DNA of 64,000 nt from Stutzerimonas stutzeri (GTDB lineage Bacteria; Pseudomonadota; Gammaproteobacteria; Pseudomonadales; Pseudomonadaceae): assembly GCF_000952685.1 (NCBI RefSeq), contig NZ_JYHV01000007.1, forward strand, positions 62,001-126,000, given 5' to 3'. Below, in pieces: positions 1-12,200 of the stretch (position 1 is its first letter; each line of letters starts with the position of its first letter). Made by a program: the position numbers and the translations under genes. Under the pieces are notes generated by a model. It was given only the letters and a program-made list of their open reading frames with translations, did no database searches and was not told the DNA's origin.

Positions 1-693
1 CCGGTACATTCGTCCAAGAATCCAGTCACGCCGCTCCTTGGCACGCTCTGGGTTGGCCAGTGGGTTGAATGCAGACGGTGCTTTCGGTAAGCCTGCGATC
101 ATGGCCATCTGCGCGAGGCTCAGATCGCCGATGGGTTTGCCGTAGTAGACCTGCGATGCCGCTTCGATACCGTAAGCTCGGTTGCCCAGATAAATTTTAT
201 TGACGTACAGCTCAAGGATCTCATCCTTGCGCATTTCCCTTTCGATCTGAAGGGCTAAAAGGATCTCGTTGATCTTCCGCGAAAAGCTTCGCTCGCTGGT
301 GAGGAAGTAATTCTTCGCCACCTGCATAGTGATGGTGCTGCCGCCGGTCTGAATATGGCCGGTTTTCAATAATTGCGTGGCAGCGCGCATCAGACTGGAA
401 ACATCGACGCCATAATGATTCGCGAAGTTGTCGTCTTCGGCCGCCAGCAATGCGGCGATGAAATCCTTGGGTATCTCGTCGAAGCCGATGGGGGAACGAC
501 GCATTTCGCCATACTCGGCGATCAGCTTGTCGTCATCGCTGTAGACGCGCAGCGGAATCTGGAGCTGTATGCTGCGTAGCGAGTCGACCGATGGCAGGTT
601 GGGGCTGAGGTAAAGAAACGCGCCACTGAGACTGAGTAAAAGTCCACAGAAAACAGCCAAGCACGACCATAGGAAAAACTTCAGAAAACGCAT
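1..693 (-). CDS. ponA: Penicillin-binding protein 1A, N-terminal part (runs off the window)
   Basis: Bifunctional peptidoglycan glycosyltransferase/transpeptidase of the inner membrane; only the first 231 codons are inside the window, reading leftwards from an ATG at 691-693. The translation has an N-terminal membrane anchor (about residues 3-29) and then the GT51 glycosyltransferase domain. The motif EDDNFANHYG contains the catalytic glutamate at residue 86, followed by GGSTITMQ, a RKINE motif and KDEILELYVN, all in family order. The transpeptidase domain lies beyond the left edge. It is divergent from the pilM operon, as in other Pseudomonas. No frame break is seen. Confidence 0.95.
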   Translation of the reverse strand, partial: MRFLKFFLWSCLAVFCGLLLSLSGAFLYLSPNLPSVDSLRSIQLQIPLRVYSDDDKLIAEYGEMRRSPIGFDEIPKDFIAALLAAEDDNFANHYGVDVSSLMRAATQLLKTGHIQTGGSTITMQVAKNYFLTSERSFSRKINEILLALQIEREMRKDEILELYVNKIYLGNRAYGIEAASQVYYGKPIGDLSLAQMAMIAGLPKAPSAFNPLANPERAKERRDWILGRMYR

Positions 694-765
694 CGGGGTT
701 TATTGAATCCAGGGTGGGAAATGAGGTGTAAGCCGCAGACAGTGCTGAAAAGAAAAACCGTTCAC

Positions 766-771
766 ATTATA
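766..771 (-). promoter_or_regulatory. Possible -10 box for ponA
   Basis: On the minus strand the 184-bp ponA-pilM spacer holds a perfect TATAAT about 70 bp upstream of the ponA start. No convincing -35 lies 16-18 bp upstream of it, so this is only a candidate. The same spot sits in the loop of an imperfect AAACCG/CGGTTT inverted repeat (753-783). Confidence 0.3.
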
Positions 772-850
772 AGCGGTTTTTTTGCTGGGGAGCCATTTGC
801 GCTTCTGTCAAGGCTGTTATTTAATGCGGACAAACATAATTAATCCGTAA

Positions 851-1941
<1,091 letters not shown>

Positions 1942-1942
<1 letters not shown>

Positions 1943-2514
1943 TGGCCCGGATCAACCTATTGCCCTGGCGCGAGCAGCTTCGTGAAGAGCGTAAGCAGCG
2001 CTTCCTGGTGTCGCTCGCCGGTGTGGCTGTCGTGGCGGTGGGCCTGCTGTTTCTCGCGGATCAGTACTTCACCCATGCCATTGAACGGCAGAACGCGCGA
2101 AATGACTTCATCCGCAAAGAGATTGCGGTGCTGGATACGCGTATCGCGGAAATCAAAGAACTGCGTGAGCGTCGGCAGCAATTGCTTGAGCGTATGAAGA
2201 TTATTCAGGATCTGCAGGGCAATCGCCCCATCATCGGCAGGGTTTTTGATCAGCTGGTACGCACGCTTCCCGATGGCGTGTATTTCACCGGATTGAAAAT
2301 GACTGGCAAGAACATCGCCATTGTCGGTGGTGCTGAATCCAACAACCGGGTCTCTAACCTGATGCGCAACTTGGATGGTTCTGAATGGCTGGAAGCGCCA
2401 AACCTGAACGAGGTGAAGGCTGTCACGGCGGGTGCGGTCGATCAGGAAAACGTGTTTCAGCTAACGGTTCAGCAGACGCAGCCGGCTGTCGCAGCCGAAG
2501 GAGATAAGCCATGA
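1942..2514 (+). CDS. pilN: Type IV pilus assembly protein PilN
   Basis: Bitopic inner-membrane protein of the pilus alignment complex, partner of PilM and PilO. The 190-aa product starts with the conserved cytoplasmic motif MARINLLPWREQ, which docks on PilM. It is followed by one membrane segment (about residues 23-42), a coiled coil (about 50-90) and a periplasmic ferredoxin-like domain. The start overlaps the end of pilM and the end overlaps the pilO start by four bases (ATGA). Confidence 0.96.
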
Positions 2515-3134
2515 GTCTGGCGAACTCCTTAGAAAGTCTGCGTAGCGTCGACCTGAGCGACTTGGACATGAACAACGTGGGCTCCTGGCCCGCTGCGGTA
2601 AAGGTGATAGCTGCAGTATTGCTGATGATGCTGGTGCTCGGAGGTGGCTATTACTTCTACCTCAGCGACATGCAAGTCAGCCTGGAGCAGCAGCAAGCGC
2701 AGGAGGAAACGCTAAAGCAGCAATTCTCCACGAAGGCGTTTCAGGCAGCGAATCTGGAAGCGTACAAGGCGCAGATGGTCGAGATGGAAGCATCGTTTGG
2801 TGCCTTGTTGCGCCAGTTGCCGAGCGATACCGAAGTGCCGGGTTTGCTCGAAGACATTACCCGCACCGGCCTGGGCAGTGGGCTGGAGTTCGAAGAGATC
2901 AAGTTGCAGCCGGAAGTGACGCAGCAGTTCTATATCGAGCTGCCGATACAGATCAAAGTGGTCGGTGGCTATCACGACCTCGCAACGTTTGTCAGCGGCG
3001 TGTCGAGTTTGCCACGGATCGTTACCCTGCATGATTTCGAGATAAAGCCTCAGAGCAAGGATTCCTCTTCCAAGCTGCACATGAGCATCCTGGCCAAGAC
3101 CTATCGCTATAACGACAAGGGGCTGCAGAAATGA
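2511..3134 (+). CDS. pilO: Type IV pilus assembly protein PilO
   Basis: Inner-membrane partner of PilN; the two form periplasmic heterodimers that align the pilus motor with the outer-membrane secretin. 207 aa with a short cytoplasmic N-terminus, a membrane helix at about residues 29-50, a coiled coil (about 55-90) and a C-terminal ferredoxin-like fold. Four-base overlaps with pilN and pilP indicate a translationally coupled operon. Confidence 0.95.
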   Translation: MSLANSLESLRSVDLSDLDMNNVGSWPAAVKVIAAVLLMMLVLGGGYYFYLSDMQVSLEQQQAQEETLKQQFSTKAFQAANLEAYKAQMVEMEASFGALLRQLPSDTEVPGLLEDITRTGLGSGLEFEEIKLQPEVTQQFYIELPIQIKVVGGYHDLATFVSGVSSLPRIVTLHDFEIKPQSKDSSSKLHMSILAKTYRYNDKGLQK

Positions 3135-3658
3135 ATGGAGCCCGACTTATCGCGCTGAGCATGGGCTTGGTGTTACTGGCCGGATGTGGCGCTAACGGAG
3201 ATTTCGACGATCTACGTGCTTACATGGACGAAGTGCGCGCCAAGCCCAAAGGATCGATAGAACCATTGCCAGCGTTTCTGCCATATGAGGCGTTTACCTA
3301 TAGCGCTTCATCGCTGCGCCATCCATTCCAGCCGCCAATGAAGATCGATCTGACTCAGCGGCAGAAGGGTTCAAAAGATATTCACCCTGACGAGACGCGC
3401 ATCAAGCAGTTCCTCGAACAATTCAATATCGAAAACTTCGTCATGGTCGGCACGTTGACCAACGACGCAGGTAAGTACGCCTTGATCAAAGGCGGCGACG
3501 GGGTTCACCGAGTCAAGGTCGGTGACTATCTGGGGCGCAACCATGGTCGTATCGTTGAAATCAGCGAGGCCGAGGTGGATGTGCTTGAAATCGTTCCGGA
3601 CGGAGAGGGTGGGTGGCTTGAGCGCCCGCGTAGCCTGACCTTGAAAGAGCGCTCCTGA
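3131..3658 (+). CDS. pilP: Type IV pilus assembly lipoprotein PilP
   Basis: Inner-membrane lipoprotein that links the PilNO dimer to the secretin PilQ. 175 aa; signal peptide ending in a lipobox (LLAGC, Cys at about residue 19), then a flexible linker and a C-terminal beta-sandwich (homology region, about 85-170) containing the conserved MVGTL and VKVGDYLG segments. Its ATG overlaps the pilO stop (ATGA). pilQ follows. Confidence 0.95.
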   Translation: MNGARLIALSMGLVLLAGCGANGDFDDLRAYMDEVRAKPKGSIEPLPAFLPYEAFTYSASSLRHPFQPPMKIDLTQRQKGSKDIHPDETRIKQFLEQFNIENFVMVGTLTNDAGKYALIKGGDGVHRVKVGDYLGRNHGRIVEISEAEVDVLEIVPDGEGGWLERPRSLTLKERS

Positions 3659-3709
3659 GTCATGGCAAAAATGGAAAACCTATACCGGTCTGCACAACGG
3701 AAGCCTTTT

Positions 3710-5854
3710 ATGAATACCACTCTCTCTCGTCTCGGCTTGTCTTTGCTGGCGGCGATTATTTCGCCCGCGCTGCTGGCCGCGAATCTGAATTCGCTCGATG
3801 TTGCGTCGCTACCCGGAGACCGTGTTGAGCTGAAACTGGCCTTCGACGAGCCGGTGCCTGCTCCGCGCGGATACACGCTTGACCAGCCCGCTCGCATCGC
3901 CCTTGATCTGCCGGGTGTCTCCAGCAAGCTGGCGTCCAAAAACCGAGAACTCGGCGTTGGCAATGCGCGGAGTGTAACGGTCGTCGAGGCACAGGGCCGC
4001 ACCCGACTTATCGTCAACCTCACCTCTCTGGTTCCCTATTCGACCCGAGTCGACGGGAGCAATGTGTTTGTCGTTCTGGGCGAAAACGGCGCATCACCCG
4101 CTGCGGTCCCGGCCGCGCCGGTTGCACCGGTTGATAGGCGCGCGCCGGTCGCCTCAATGGCCACGGGCAAGTCGATTAGCAACATCGATTTTCGTCGCGG
4201 GGAAGACGGTGCCGGTAACGTAGTCATTACTCTGTCGGACCCATCGATCAGTCCGAGTATCGAGGAGCAGGGCGGCAAGATCCGCGTATCGTTCGCCAAG
4301 ACGCAATTACCGGAGTCGCTGCGGGTCAGGTTGGACGTGCAGGACTTCGCCACGCCGGTCAAGTTTGTCGATTCGAGCAGTAAGGCCGATGGCGCAAGCA
4401 TTGCGATCGAGCCTAGCGGGCGATACGACTATCTGGCGTACCAGACCGACGACAAGCTGACTATCAGCGTCAAGCCGCTTAGCGAAGCCGATGTCGAGAA
4501 GCGCAATGCGCAGCATTTCACCTATTCTGGAGAGAAGCTGTCGCTGAACTTCCAAGATATCGACGTTCGTTCTGTTCTGCAGCTGATTGCAGACTTCACT
4601 GATTTGAATCTGGTAGCGAGTGATACCGTACAGGGCAATATCACGTTGCGTTTGCAGAACGTTCCGTGGGACCAGGCGTTGGATCTTGTCTTGAAAACCA
4701 AGGGCCTCGACAAGCGTCAGGTGGGCAACGTCCTGCTGGTAGCTCCGGCGGACGAAATTGCTGCACGTGAACGTCAAGAGTTGGAATCGCAACGCCAGAT
4801 CGCTGAGTTGGCACCTCTGCGTCGCGAGGTGGTGCAGGTCAACTACGCTAAAGCTGCCGATATCGCTCGCTTGTTTCAATCCGTGACCGATAAAGGCGGC
4901 GAGAGCAATGATCGCGGATCAATCGCGGTCGATGACCGTACCAACAACATCATTGCTTATCAGACCCAGGAACGACTTGACGAGCTTCGTCGTATCGTTG
5001 CGCAATTGGATATTCCGGTGCGCCAGGTCATGATCGAGGCTCGGATCGTTGAGGCTAACGTCGATTATGACAAGAGCCTGGGTGTCCGTTGGGGGGGGAA
5101 TCTCTGGGCTGGAGACAAGTGGAACGCTTGGGGCAAGAATGGTCAGCTCGGAGTCGCCGATGACCCGGATGCAAGCGGCAAGCCGGGTGAAGATGGTTAT
5201 ATACCCTCTCGGCAGGTCGGTCGCTTCCGTGGAATCCCTGAGGTTCCGCTGAACACCCCGTTTGTCGATATGGGTGCGATAGGTGCGACGTCCGGCATCG
5301 GTTTGGGTTTTATCACCAATAATGCCATTCTTGATTTGCAGCTCTCGGCTATGGAGAAGACCGGCAACGGTGAGGTGGTGTCCCAGCCCAAAGTCGTCAC
5401 CGCAGACAAGGAGACCGCAAAGATCCTGAAAGGCTCTGAAGTCCCTTATCAGGAGGCGAGCTCAAGCGGTGCGACTAGCACCTCCTTCAAGGAGGCAGCA
5501 CTTTCCTTGGAGGTTACCCCGCAAATCACTCCGGACAATCGCATTATTATGGAAGTGAAGGTCACCAAGGACGAGCCTGATTTCTCTCAGGCTGCTAGTA
5601 CTGGTGGTGTTCCTGCCATCCGCAAGAACGAAGTCAACGCCAAAGTGTTGGTGACGGATGGCGAAACGATTGTCATCGGCGGCGTGTTCTCGAATACTCA
5701 AAGCAAGTCCGTCGATAAGGTTCCTTTCCTGGGTGATCTGCCCTTCGTAGGGCGGGTATTCCGTCGCGATCTGGTTCAGGATAGAAAATCCGAGCTGCTT
5801 GTATTCATTACTCCGCGGATCATGAATAATCAGGCGATCCAGGCCAGCCGTTAA
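3710..5854 (+). CDS. pilQ: Type IV pilus secretin PilQ
   Basis: Outer-membrane secretin through which the type IV pilus passes. From the chosen start the product is 714 aa, begins with a Sec signal peptide (about residues 1-23, ending ALLAA), and has two AMIN peptidoglycan-binding regions (about 25-110 and 150-250), an STN domain (LSLNFQDIDVRSVLQLIADF, about 275-335), secretin N0/N1 domains and the C-terminal secretin domain with VPFLGDLPFVGRVFR. An in-frame ATG at 3662 would add 16 residues before the signal peptide. 3710 is preferred because it starts the signal peptide directly, has GGAAG upstream, and gives the usual Pseudomonas length. Confidence 0.94.
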   Translation: MNTTLSRLGLSLLAAIISPALLAANLNSLDVASLPGDRVELKLAFDEPVPAPRGYTLDQPARIALDLPGVSSKLASKNRELGVGNARSVTVVEAQGRTRLIVNLTSLVPYSTRVDGSNVFVVLGENGASPAAVPAAPVAPVDRRAPVASMATGKSISNIDFRRGEDGAGNVVITLSDPSISPSIEEQGGKIRVSFAKTQLPESLRVRLDVQDFATPVKFVDSSSKADGASIAIEPSGRYDYLAYQTDDKLTISVKPLSEADVEKRNAQHFTYSGEKLSLNFQDIDVRSVLQLIADFTDLNLVASDTVQGNITLRLQNVPWDQALDLVLKTKGLDKRQVGNVLLVAPADEIAARERQELESQRQIAELAPLRREVVQVNYAKAADIARLFQSVTDKGGESNDRGSIAVDDRTNNIIAYQTQERLDELRRIVAQLDIPVRQVMIEARIVEANVDYDKSLGVRWGGNLWAGDKWNAWGKNGQLGVADDPDASGKPGEDGYIPSRQVGRFRGIPEVPLNTPFVDMGAIGATSGIGLGFITNNAILDLQLSAMEKTGNGEVVSQPKVVTADKETAKILKGSEVPYQEASSSGATSTSFKEAALSLEVTPQITPDNRIIMEVKVTKDEPDFSQAASTGGVPAIRKNEVNAKVLVTDGETIVIGGVFSNTQSKSVDKVPFLGDLPFVGRVFRRDLVQDRKSELLVFITPRIMNNQAIQASR

Positions 5855-5863
5855 ACAGTTTTG

Positions 5864-6409
5864 ATGCCGAATATCATTCTCGTGGGTCCGATGGGTGCCG
5901 GTAAAAGCACCATCGGGCGCCTGCTTGCCAAGGAGCTTCGTCTTCCCTTTCGGGATTCCGATAAGGAGATCGAGCAGCGCACGGGCGCAAGTATTCCGCT
6001 GATATTCGATGTTGAGGGTGAGCAGGGGTTTCGCGAAAGAGAACACGCGGCCATCATTGATTTGTGCCAGATGCGTGGCGTCGTGTTGGCAACCGGCGGT
6101 GGTGCTGTGCTGCGGCCGGATAATCGTCGACTCTTACGCGCGGGTGGTCGGGTGATCTACCTTTGCACCTCGGTCGAGCAGCAGCTCGACCGCACCTCTC
6201 GCGATCGCAATCGTCCACTATTGCAAAAACCCAATCCTCGCGAGACGCTCACGAATCTGATGGCTGAGCGGGATCCTCTGTACCGTGAGGTCGCGGACAT
6301 GATCATCCAGACGGATGAGCGCCCCCCGCGGCTGGTTGTGGTTGAAATTCTCGCTCAACTCCAATCCTTAGCACCTCGTGAAAGCCTGGGGCGATCTGCG
6401 CTATCCTAG
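5864..6409 (+). CDS. aroK: Shikimate kinase
   Basis: Phosphorylates shikimate to shikimate 3-phosphate with ATP in the common aromatic pathway. 181 aa with Walker [10 protein letters not shown] (about residues 8-16), DSDKEIE for shikimate binding, the FREREH segment and the GGGAV motif. An adjacent upstream TTG at 5861 would add one residue; the ATG is preferred. It starts 9 bp after pilQ and is followed by aroB, the usual Pseudomonas arrangement in which pilus and shikimate genes share a transcript. Confidence 0.96.
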   Translation: MPNIILVGPMGAGKSTIGRLLAKELRLPFRDSDKEIEQRTGASIPLIFDVEGEQGFREREHAAIIDLCQMRGVVLATGGGAVLRPDNRRLLRAGGRVIYLCTSVEQQLDRTSRDRNRPLLQKPNPRETLTNLMAERDPLYREVADMIIQTDERPPRLVVVEILAQLQSLAPRESLGRSALS

Positions 6410-6432
6410 CTCCCTTTAAGCGTGGGGGCCCT

Positions 6433-7536
6433 ATGCAGACTCTACATGTCGATCTCGGCGAGCGTAGCTATCCGATCCATATTGGCGAGCAGCTCATTGA
6501 TCGCGGTGAGCTGTTATCCCGCCATATCCGCGGCAAGCAAGTCGCCATTGTTACCAACGACACCGTTGCGCCGCTCTACCTTGAGCGTCTTTCACGCAGC
6601 CTGGCCGGGTACGCCATCACGCCGATCGTGCTGCCTGATGGAGAGGCATACAAGGACTGGCAGACGCTGCAGTCGATCTTCGATGCGTTGCTGACAGCCA
6701 GGCACGACCGGAACACCACTATTATCGCGTTGGGTGGTGGGGTGGTTGGCGACATGGCCGGTTTTGCGGCTGCTAGTTACCAGCGTGGAGTCGATTTCAT
6801 CCAGGTACCGACAACGCTCCTGTCACAGGTCGATTCTTCGGTCGGTGGCAAGACTGGTATCAATCATCCGCTCGGCAAGAACATGGTCGGTGCCTTCTAT
6901 CAGCCGCAAGCAGTACTGATTGATACCTCTACGCTGGCAACGTTGCCGGTGCGAGAGCTGTCGGCTGGCTTGGCTGAGGTAATCAAGTACGGTTTGATCT
7001 GCGACGAGCCGTTCTTGGGGTGGCTAGAGGAGAATATCGACAAGCTACGTGGGCTGGATCAGGCGGCGCTTACCGAAGCGATAAGGTGCTCTTGTGCGGC
7101 CAAAGCGCGCGTGGTTGGCGCAGATGAGCGAGAGTCGGGCATTCGCGCAACGCTGAATCTTGGTCATACCTTCGGTCATGCCATCGAGACCCATCAGGGT
7201 TACGGTGTCTGGCTGCATGGTGAGGCGGTATCGGCTGGCACAGTCATGGCGCTCGAGATGTCTCGGCAGCTTGGATGGATCACTGTCGGTGAGCGAGACC
7301 GCGCCGTGCGCCTCCTGGCGCGTGCTGGTTTGCCAGTGGTGCCTCCGAGCAACATGCGAGCCGAAGATTTTCTCCAGCATATGGCGGTCGACAAGAAAGT
7401 CCTGAACGGGCAGTTGCGGTTGGTGCTGCTCAAGCGGTTGGGTGAGGCGTTGGTCACCGGCGATTTCCCTCGCGAGCTGCTGGAAGCCACATTGAACGTC
7501 AATTACGACGCGCTTACGCAAGAGTTAAGAACCTAA
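6433..7536 (+). CDS. aroB: 3-dehydroquinate synthase
   Basis: NAD- and metal-dependent cyclisation of DAHP to 3-dehydroquinate, second step of the shikimate pathway. 367 aa, full length. Visible signatures include DGEAYKDW, the NAD-binding [32 protein letters not shown], and the metal ligands in the [12 protein letters not shown] region. It follows aroK by 23 bp in the pil-aro operon. Confidence 0.97.
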   Translation: MQTLHVDLGERSYPIHIGEQLIDRGELLSRHIRGKQVAIVTNDTVAPLYLERLSRSLAGYAITPIVLPDGEAYKDWQTLQSIFDALLTARHDRNTTIIALGGGVVGDMAGFAAASYQRGVDFIQVPTTLLSQVDSSVGGKTGINHPLGKNMVGAFYQPQAVLIDTSTLATLPVRELSAGLAEVIKYGLICDEPFLGWLEENIDKLRGLDQAALTEAIRCSCAAKARVVGADERESGIRATLNLGHTFGHAIETHQGYGVWLHGEAVSAGTVMALEMSRQLGWITVGERDRAVRLLARAGLPVVPPSNMRAEDFLQHMAVDKKVLNGQLRLVLLKRLGEALVTGDFPRELLEATLNVNYDALTQELRT

Positions 7537-7545
7537 GAGATTTCC

Positions 7546-9063
7546 ATGACCAGTTTGTCTGCCGACGATTCGTATCTGAACCATTACGGGTTCAGTCATG
7601 ACCCTTTCGCTGCTCGCGTGCCTGGCTTCAAATTCTTCCCGGCCCAGCGCAAGCCGGTGCTGGGGCAATTGCACCATCTTGCTCGCTACAGCCAGTTGCT
7701 ATTGGTGGTAACCGGGCCTGAAGGGAGCGGCAAGACGCTCGTGCGCCAGGCGCTTGTTGCCAGCAGCAACAAGCAATCCGTACAAAGCGTGATCATTTCG
7801 CCGCAGGAGACCATTGACTCGAATGTGGTGCTGCAGCAAATCGCGCAGGCGCTCGGCAGCCAAGGTGCCGACTTCGAATCGATCATGGCGCAGATCGTCC
7901 AGTTGGCATTGACTGGCCAAGAGGTCTACTTGCTGGTCGATGATGCCGAACGACTGACTGGCGCAGCTGTCGAGACATTGTTGCGATTGGCCCAAGGCAG
8001 CCCCCAAGGCCGGCCGCACGTATTCCTGTTCGGTGAGCATGCTTTGGTAGGGCGCCTTGAGGCTCTGGTAGAAGGTGAGGAGCGCTTCCATGTAATCGCG
8101 CTTCAACCCTACGAGGAGGAAGAGACTCGTGAGTACCTGGCGTTGCGCCTCGAGGGTGCCGGGAGCGGGCTGGACTGTTTCAGTGAAGAACAGATCCTTC
8201 GTATCCACGAGCATTCTGGTGGCTGGCCTGGTGCTATCAATCAAGCGGCCCGTGATGAGCTTCTCGATACGATGCAGCATTCGAAGGGGCGCCGAAAGTC
8301 CGCTGGATGGCGTTTGCCGCTGCCGATGAAACACCTGCTGGCCTTGGCTGCGGTCGTTTTTGTCGTCGTAATTGCGTTGCTTATGCGTGACTCGAGCGAT
8401 GAGCCTTTGGCGCCCACGACCACCAGCTTGCCGCTGGGTACGGCCGGACCTGCTTCATCCTCGCAGGAGCCGGCGTCCAATGCGCCTGGCAATCCTGGGG
8501 AGGCGACGCCTGATCCCAATCCACCCCAGCCAGAGCAGCCACTTGTTCGCGAACCTTTAGCTGCAGCCGGTAGTGCCGAGCCGGATGACGCATCGGGTGC
8601 GTTGGTAGAGGAGCCGGTAGTGAGCGGCGAGCCGGTGCGCGACGTCGCCCAAGCGCCCGCTGAGACTGCGAGTCCTGCTCCTGTGCAAGGCTCGACGGTC
8701 GAGCCGGCTCCGAAACCTGAGTCTCCTCCAGAAGCGGTGCGGCAAGTTGTCGCGACACCCGCTGCGGTTGCGCCTGCGGCCAGCTGGTACGCCAGCCAGC
8801 CTAAGGGCAATTACCTGGTCCAGGTGCTGGGAACGCGTACTCGGAGCAATGCTGAAGCGTTGGTGAAGCAACACGGCGATAGCTTCAGGTATTTCGTCAA
8901 GCAGCATGAGGGCAAGCCGCTATACGTTGTCACCCATGGTAGTTTCCCAAGCCGAAATGCCGCGCTAGAGGCCATCAAGGCGTTGCCGGCCTCGCTGAAG
9001 GTAGGCAAGCCATGGGCTCGGAGTTTCGCCAGTGTGCAGCAGGAAATCACTAACGCGCGCTAG
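7546..9063 (+). CDS. AAA ATPase / SPOR-domain protein (DamX-like)
   Basis: 505-aa predicted cell-division or envelope protein. The N-terminal ExeA/GspA-like AAA domain has Walker A GPEGSGKT (about residues 60-67) and Walker B VYLLVDDAE. One membrane helix follows (about 264-284), then a long Pro/Ala/Glu-rich periplasmic linker (about 290-410) and a C-terminal SPOR domain (about 420-500, GNYLVQVLGT...PLYVVTHGSF) that would bind denuded septal peptidoglycan. The same gene follows aroB in other Pseudomonas and is the counterpart of enterobacterial damX. It starts 9 bp after aroB, and a strong terminator follows. Confidence 0.85.
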   Translation: MTSLSADDSYLNHYGFSHDPFAARVPGFKFFPAQRKPVLGQLHHLARYSQLLLVVTGPEGSGKTLVRQALVASSNKQSVQSVIISPQETIDSNVVLQQIAQALGSQGADFESIMAQIVQLALTGQEVYLLVDDAERLTGAAVETLLRLAQGSPQGRPHVFLFGEHALVGRLEALVEGEERFHVIALQPYEEEETREYLALRLEGAGSGLDCFSEEQILRIHEHSGGWPGAINQAARDELLDTMQHSKGRRKSAGWRLPLPMKHLLALAAVVFVVVIALLMRDSSDEPLAPTTTSLPLGTAGPASSSQEPASNAPGNPGEATPDPNPPQPEQPLVREPLAAAGSAEPDDASGALVEEPVVSGEPVRDVAQAPAETASPAPVQGSTVEPAPKPESPPEAVRQVVATPAAVAPAASWYASQPKGNYLVQVLGTRTRSNAEALVKQHGDSFRYFVKQHEGKPLYVVTHGSFPSRNAALEAIKALPASLKVGKPWARSFASVQQEITNAR

Positions 9064-9068
9064 CGGAT

Positions 9069-9103
9069 GCCCCAAAAAAGTGCGCAATGCACCTTTTTGG
9101 GGC
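9069..9103 (+). terminator. Rho-independent terminator after the pil-aro operon
   Basis: Long hairpin GCCCCAAAAA...TTTTTGGGGC with inner GTGC/GCAC pairing directly after the damX-like stop codon. The A- and T-tracts make it potentially bidirectional. Confidence 0.8.
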
Positions 9104-9117
9104 TTGCAAAAATAAAA

Positions 9118-9146
9118 TTGTGTCGTTCTACCGGGCTTTGTAAACT
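9118..9146 (+). promoter_or_regulatory. Candidate sigma70 promoter of gltBD
   Basis: TTGTGT (9118-9123), a 17-bp spacer and TAAACT (9141-9146), just past the upstream terminator and about 90 bp before gltB. It fits the expected position, but the boxes are imperfect. Confidence 0.4.
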
Positions 9147-9237
9147 GCTCCCCCTTTTGCCCACGTGTATGACGGGGCGGTTCCGTGCGCCGTCAATAAG
9201 GGGTTGATTTACAACGCATTTAGCTGGTGGAGTGCCT

Positions 9238-12200
9238 ATGAGAGCAGGTCTGTTTCGTCCTGAAGAGTTCAAGGATAACTGCGGCTTCGGTCTGATCGCC
9301 CACATGCAGGGCGAGGCAAGCCATCACCTGCTTCAGACCGCTATTCAATCCCTCACCTGCATGACCCACCGCGGCGGCATCAACGCCGACGGCAAAACTG
9401 GCGATGGCTGTGGCCTGCTGATGCAGAAACCCGATGCGTTCCTGCGCGCCATGGCCAAGCAGCATTTTGATGCCGACCTTCCGACGTTATACGCCGTCGG
9501 CATGATCTTTCTCAGCCAGGACGCGGCCAAGGCGGATGCGGCCCGGATCCAGCTCAACGAACAGATCGTAGCCCAAGGGCTGACACTGGTCGGCTGGCGC
9601 GAGGTTCCGGTCGATACCACCGTACTGGGTCGTCTGGCGTTGGAGCGCCTGCCGCGCATCGAGCAGGTGTTCGTCTCCGCTGATGGTCTATCCGAGCGCG
9701 AGTTCGGCATCAAGCTGTTCTTCGCGCGCCGCCGCGCGGAAGTCGCGCTGGCCGCGGACAAGGAATTCTACGTCTGCAGTTTTTCCGACAAGGACATCAT
9801 CTACAAAGGCCTGATGATGCCGGCCGACCTGGCGCAGTTCTATCCCGATCTCGGCGACGAGCGCCTGGCGACTGCCATCTGCGTATTCCATCAGCGTTTC
9901 TCCACCAACACGATGCCGCAGTGGCCTCTGGCGCAGCCGTTCCGCTTTCTCGCCCATAACGGCGAAATCAACACCATTACCGGTAACCGCAACTGGGCTC
10001 AGGCGCGTCGACTGAAATTCGCCAACGAGCTGTTGCCGGACCTGGAAAGCCTCGATCCGCTGGTCAACCGTACCGGCTCCGACTCTTCCAGCATGGACAA
10101 CATGTTGGAGCTGTTGGTCACCGGTGGGATGGATTTGTTCCGTGGTCTGCGCATGATCATTCCGCCGGCCTGGCAGAACGTCGAAACCATGGACCCCGAC
10201 CTGCGAGCCTTCTACGAATTCAACTCCATGCATATGGAGCCGTGGGATGGTCCGGCTGGCGTGGTGCTCACCGATGGTCGCCATGCGGTCTGCCTGCTCG
10301 ACCGCAACGGTCTGCGTCCGGCGCGTTGGGTGACCACGACCAATGGTTACATCACCCTCGCCTCCGAAGTCGGTGTATGGGATTACAAGCCGGAAGACGT
10401 TATCGCCAAGGGGCGTGTGGGTCCGGGCCAGATCCTCGCGGTAGATACCGAAACGGGGCAGGTCCTGCATACCGATGACATCGACAACCGCCTGAAGTCG
10501 CAGCATCCGTACAAGAAGTGGCTGCGCCAGAATGCGCTGCGTATCCAGTCGACCCTGGACGATAACGATCACGGCTCGGCCTTCTACGACGCCGACCAGC
10601 TCAAGCAATACATGAAGATGTATCAGGTCACCTTCGAGGAGCGTGACCAGGTGCTGCGTCCGCTGGCCGAGCAGGGCCAGGAAGCGGTGGGTTCCATGGG
10701 CGACGACACGCCCATGGCCGTGCTGTCGCGCCGGGTGCGCTCGCCGTACGACTACTTCCGTCAGCAGTTCGCGCAGGTGACCAACCCTCCGATCGACCCA
10801 TTGCGCGAATCCATCGTGATGTCGCTGGAAACCTGCCTGGGTGCCGAGCGCAATCTCTTCGAAGAAACCGCCGATCACGCCAACCGCGCGATTCTGACCA
10901 CGCCGGTAATCTCTCCGGCAAAATGGCGGACGATCATGGAGCTCAATCGTCCCGGATTCGAACGTCAGCTGATCGATCTCAATTACGACGAATCCCTCGG
11001 CCTGGAAGCCGCGGTCCGCAATATCGCCGACCAGGCTGAGGAAGCCGTACGCAGCGGCAAAGTCATGCTGATTCTCAGCGACCGCGCTATCCAGCCGGGC
11101 AAGCTGCCGGTGCACGCGTCGCTGGCGGTCGGTGCGGTGCATCATCGTCTGATCGAAACCGGCCTGCGCTGCGACTGCAACATCCTGGTGGAAACGGCTA
11201 CCGCGCGAGACCCGCATCACTTCGCGGTACTGATCGGCTTTGGCGCGACGGCGGTGTATCCGTTCCTCGCTTTCGAAGTGCTCGGCGATCTGATCCGCAC
11301 CGGCGAAGTGCTGGGTGATCTCTACGAGGTGTTCAAGCACTACCGCAAGGGCATTTCCAAGGGGCTGCTGAAAATCATCTCGAAGATGGGCATCTCGACC
11401 ATCACCTCGTACCGCGGGGCCCAGCTGTTCGAAGCAGTCGGTCTGTCCGATGAGGTCGTCGACGTCAGCTTCCGCGGCGTTGCCAGCCGCATCAAGGGTG
11501 CACGCTTCGCCGATCTGGAAGCCGAGCAGAAAGCCCTCGCGGCAGAGGCCTGGAGTACCCGCAAGCCGATCCAGCAAGGTGGCCTGCTGAAGTTCGTTTA
11601 CGGTGGCGAATACCACGCCTACAACCCCGACGTGGTGGCGGCGCTTCAGGTTGCGGTGCAAGAAGGTGACTACAACCGCTTCAAGGAGTACACCGCGCTT
11701 GTCGACCAGCGTCCCGTGGCGATGTTGCGCGATCTGCTCAAGCTCAAGGTGTCGGACAAACCGCTGGCGCTGGAAGAAGTCGAACCCTTGGAGCAGATTC
11801 TCAAGCGCTTCGACTCGGCCGGCATTTCGCTCGGCGCGCTGTCGCCGGAGGCCCACGAAGCCATCGCGGCGGCAATGAATCGCATCGGTGCGCGTTCCAA
11901 CTCGGGAGAGGGTGGCGAAGACCCTTCGCGTTACGGCACCGACCGCAGCTCGAAGATCAAGCAGGTGGCGACCGGCCGTTTCGGCGTGACGCCGGAGTAT
12001 CTGGTCAATGCCGAGGTGCTGCAGATCAAGGTTGCCCAGGGCGCCAAGCCCGGCGAGGGCGGCCAGCTGCCAGGCGGCAAGGTCAACGGCCTGATCGCCA
12101 AGCTGCGTTATGCAGTGCCCGGCGTAACATTGATTTCACCGCCGCCGCATCATGACATCTACTCGATCGAAGACCTGGCTCAGCTGATTTTCGACCTCAA

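Noticed and set aside
9688-11856. 722-codon minus-strand frame inside gltB
   Set aside because: Antisense shadow of gltB caused by high GC at third positions; no domain or start signal.
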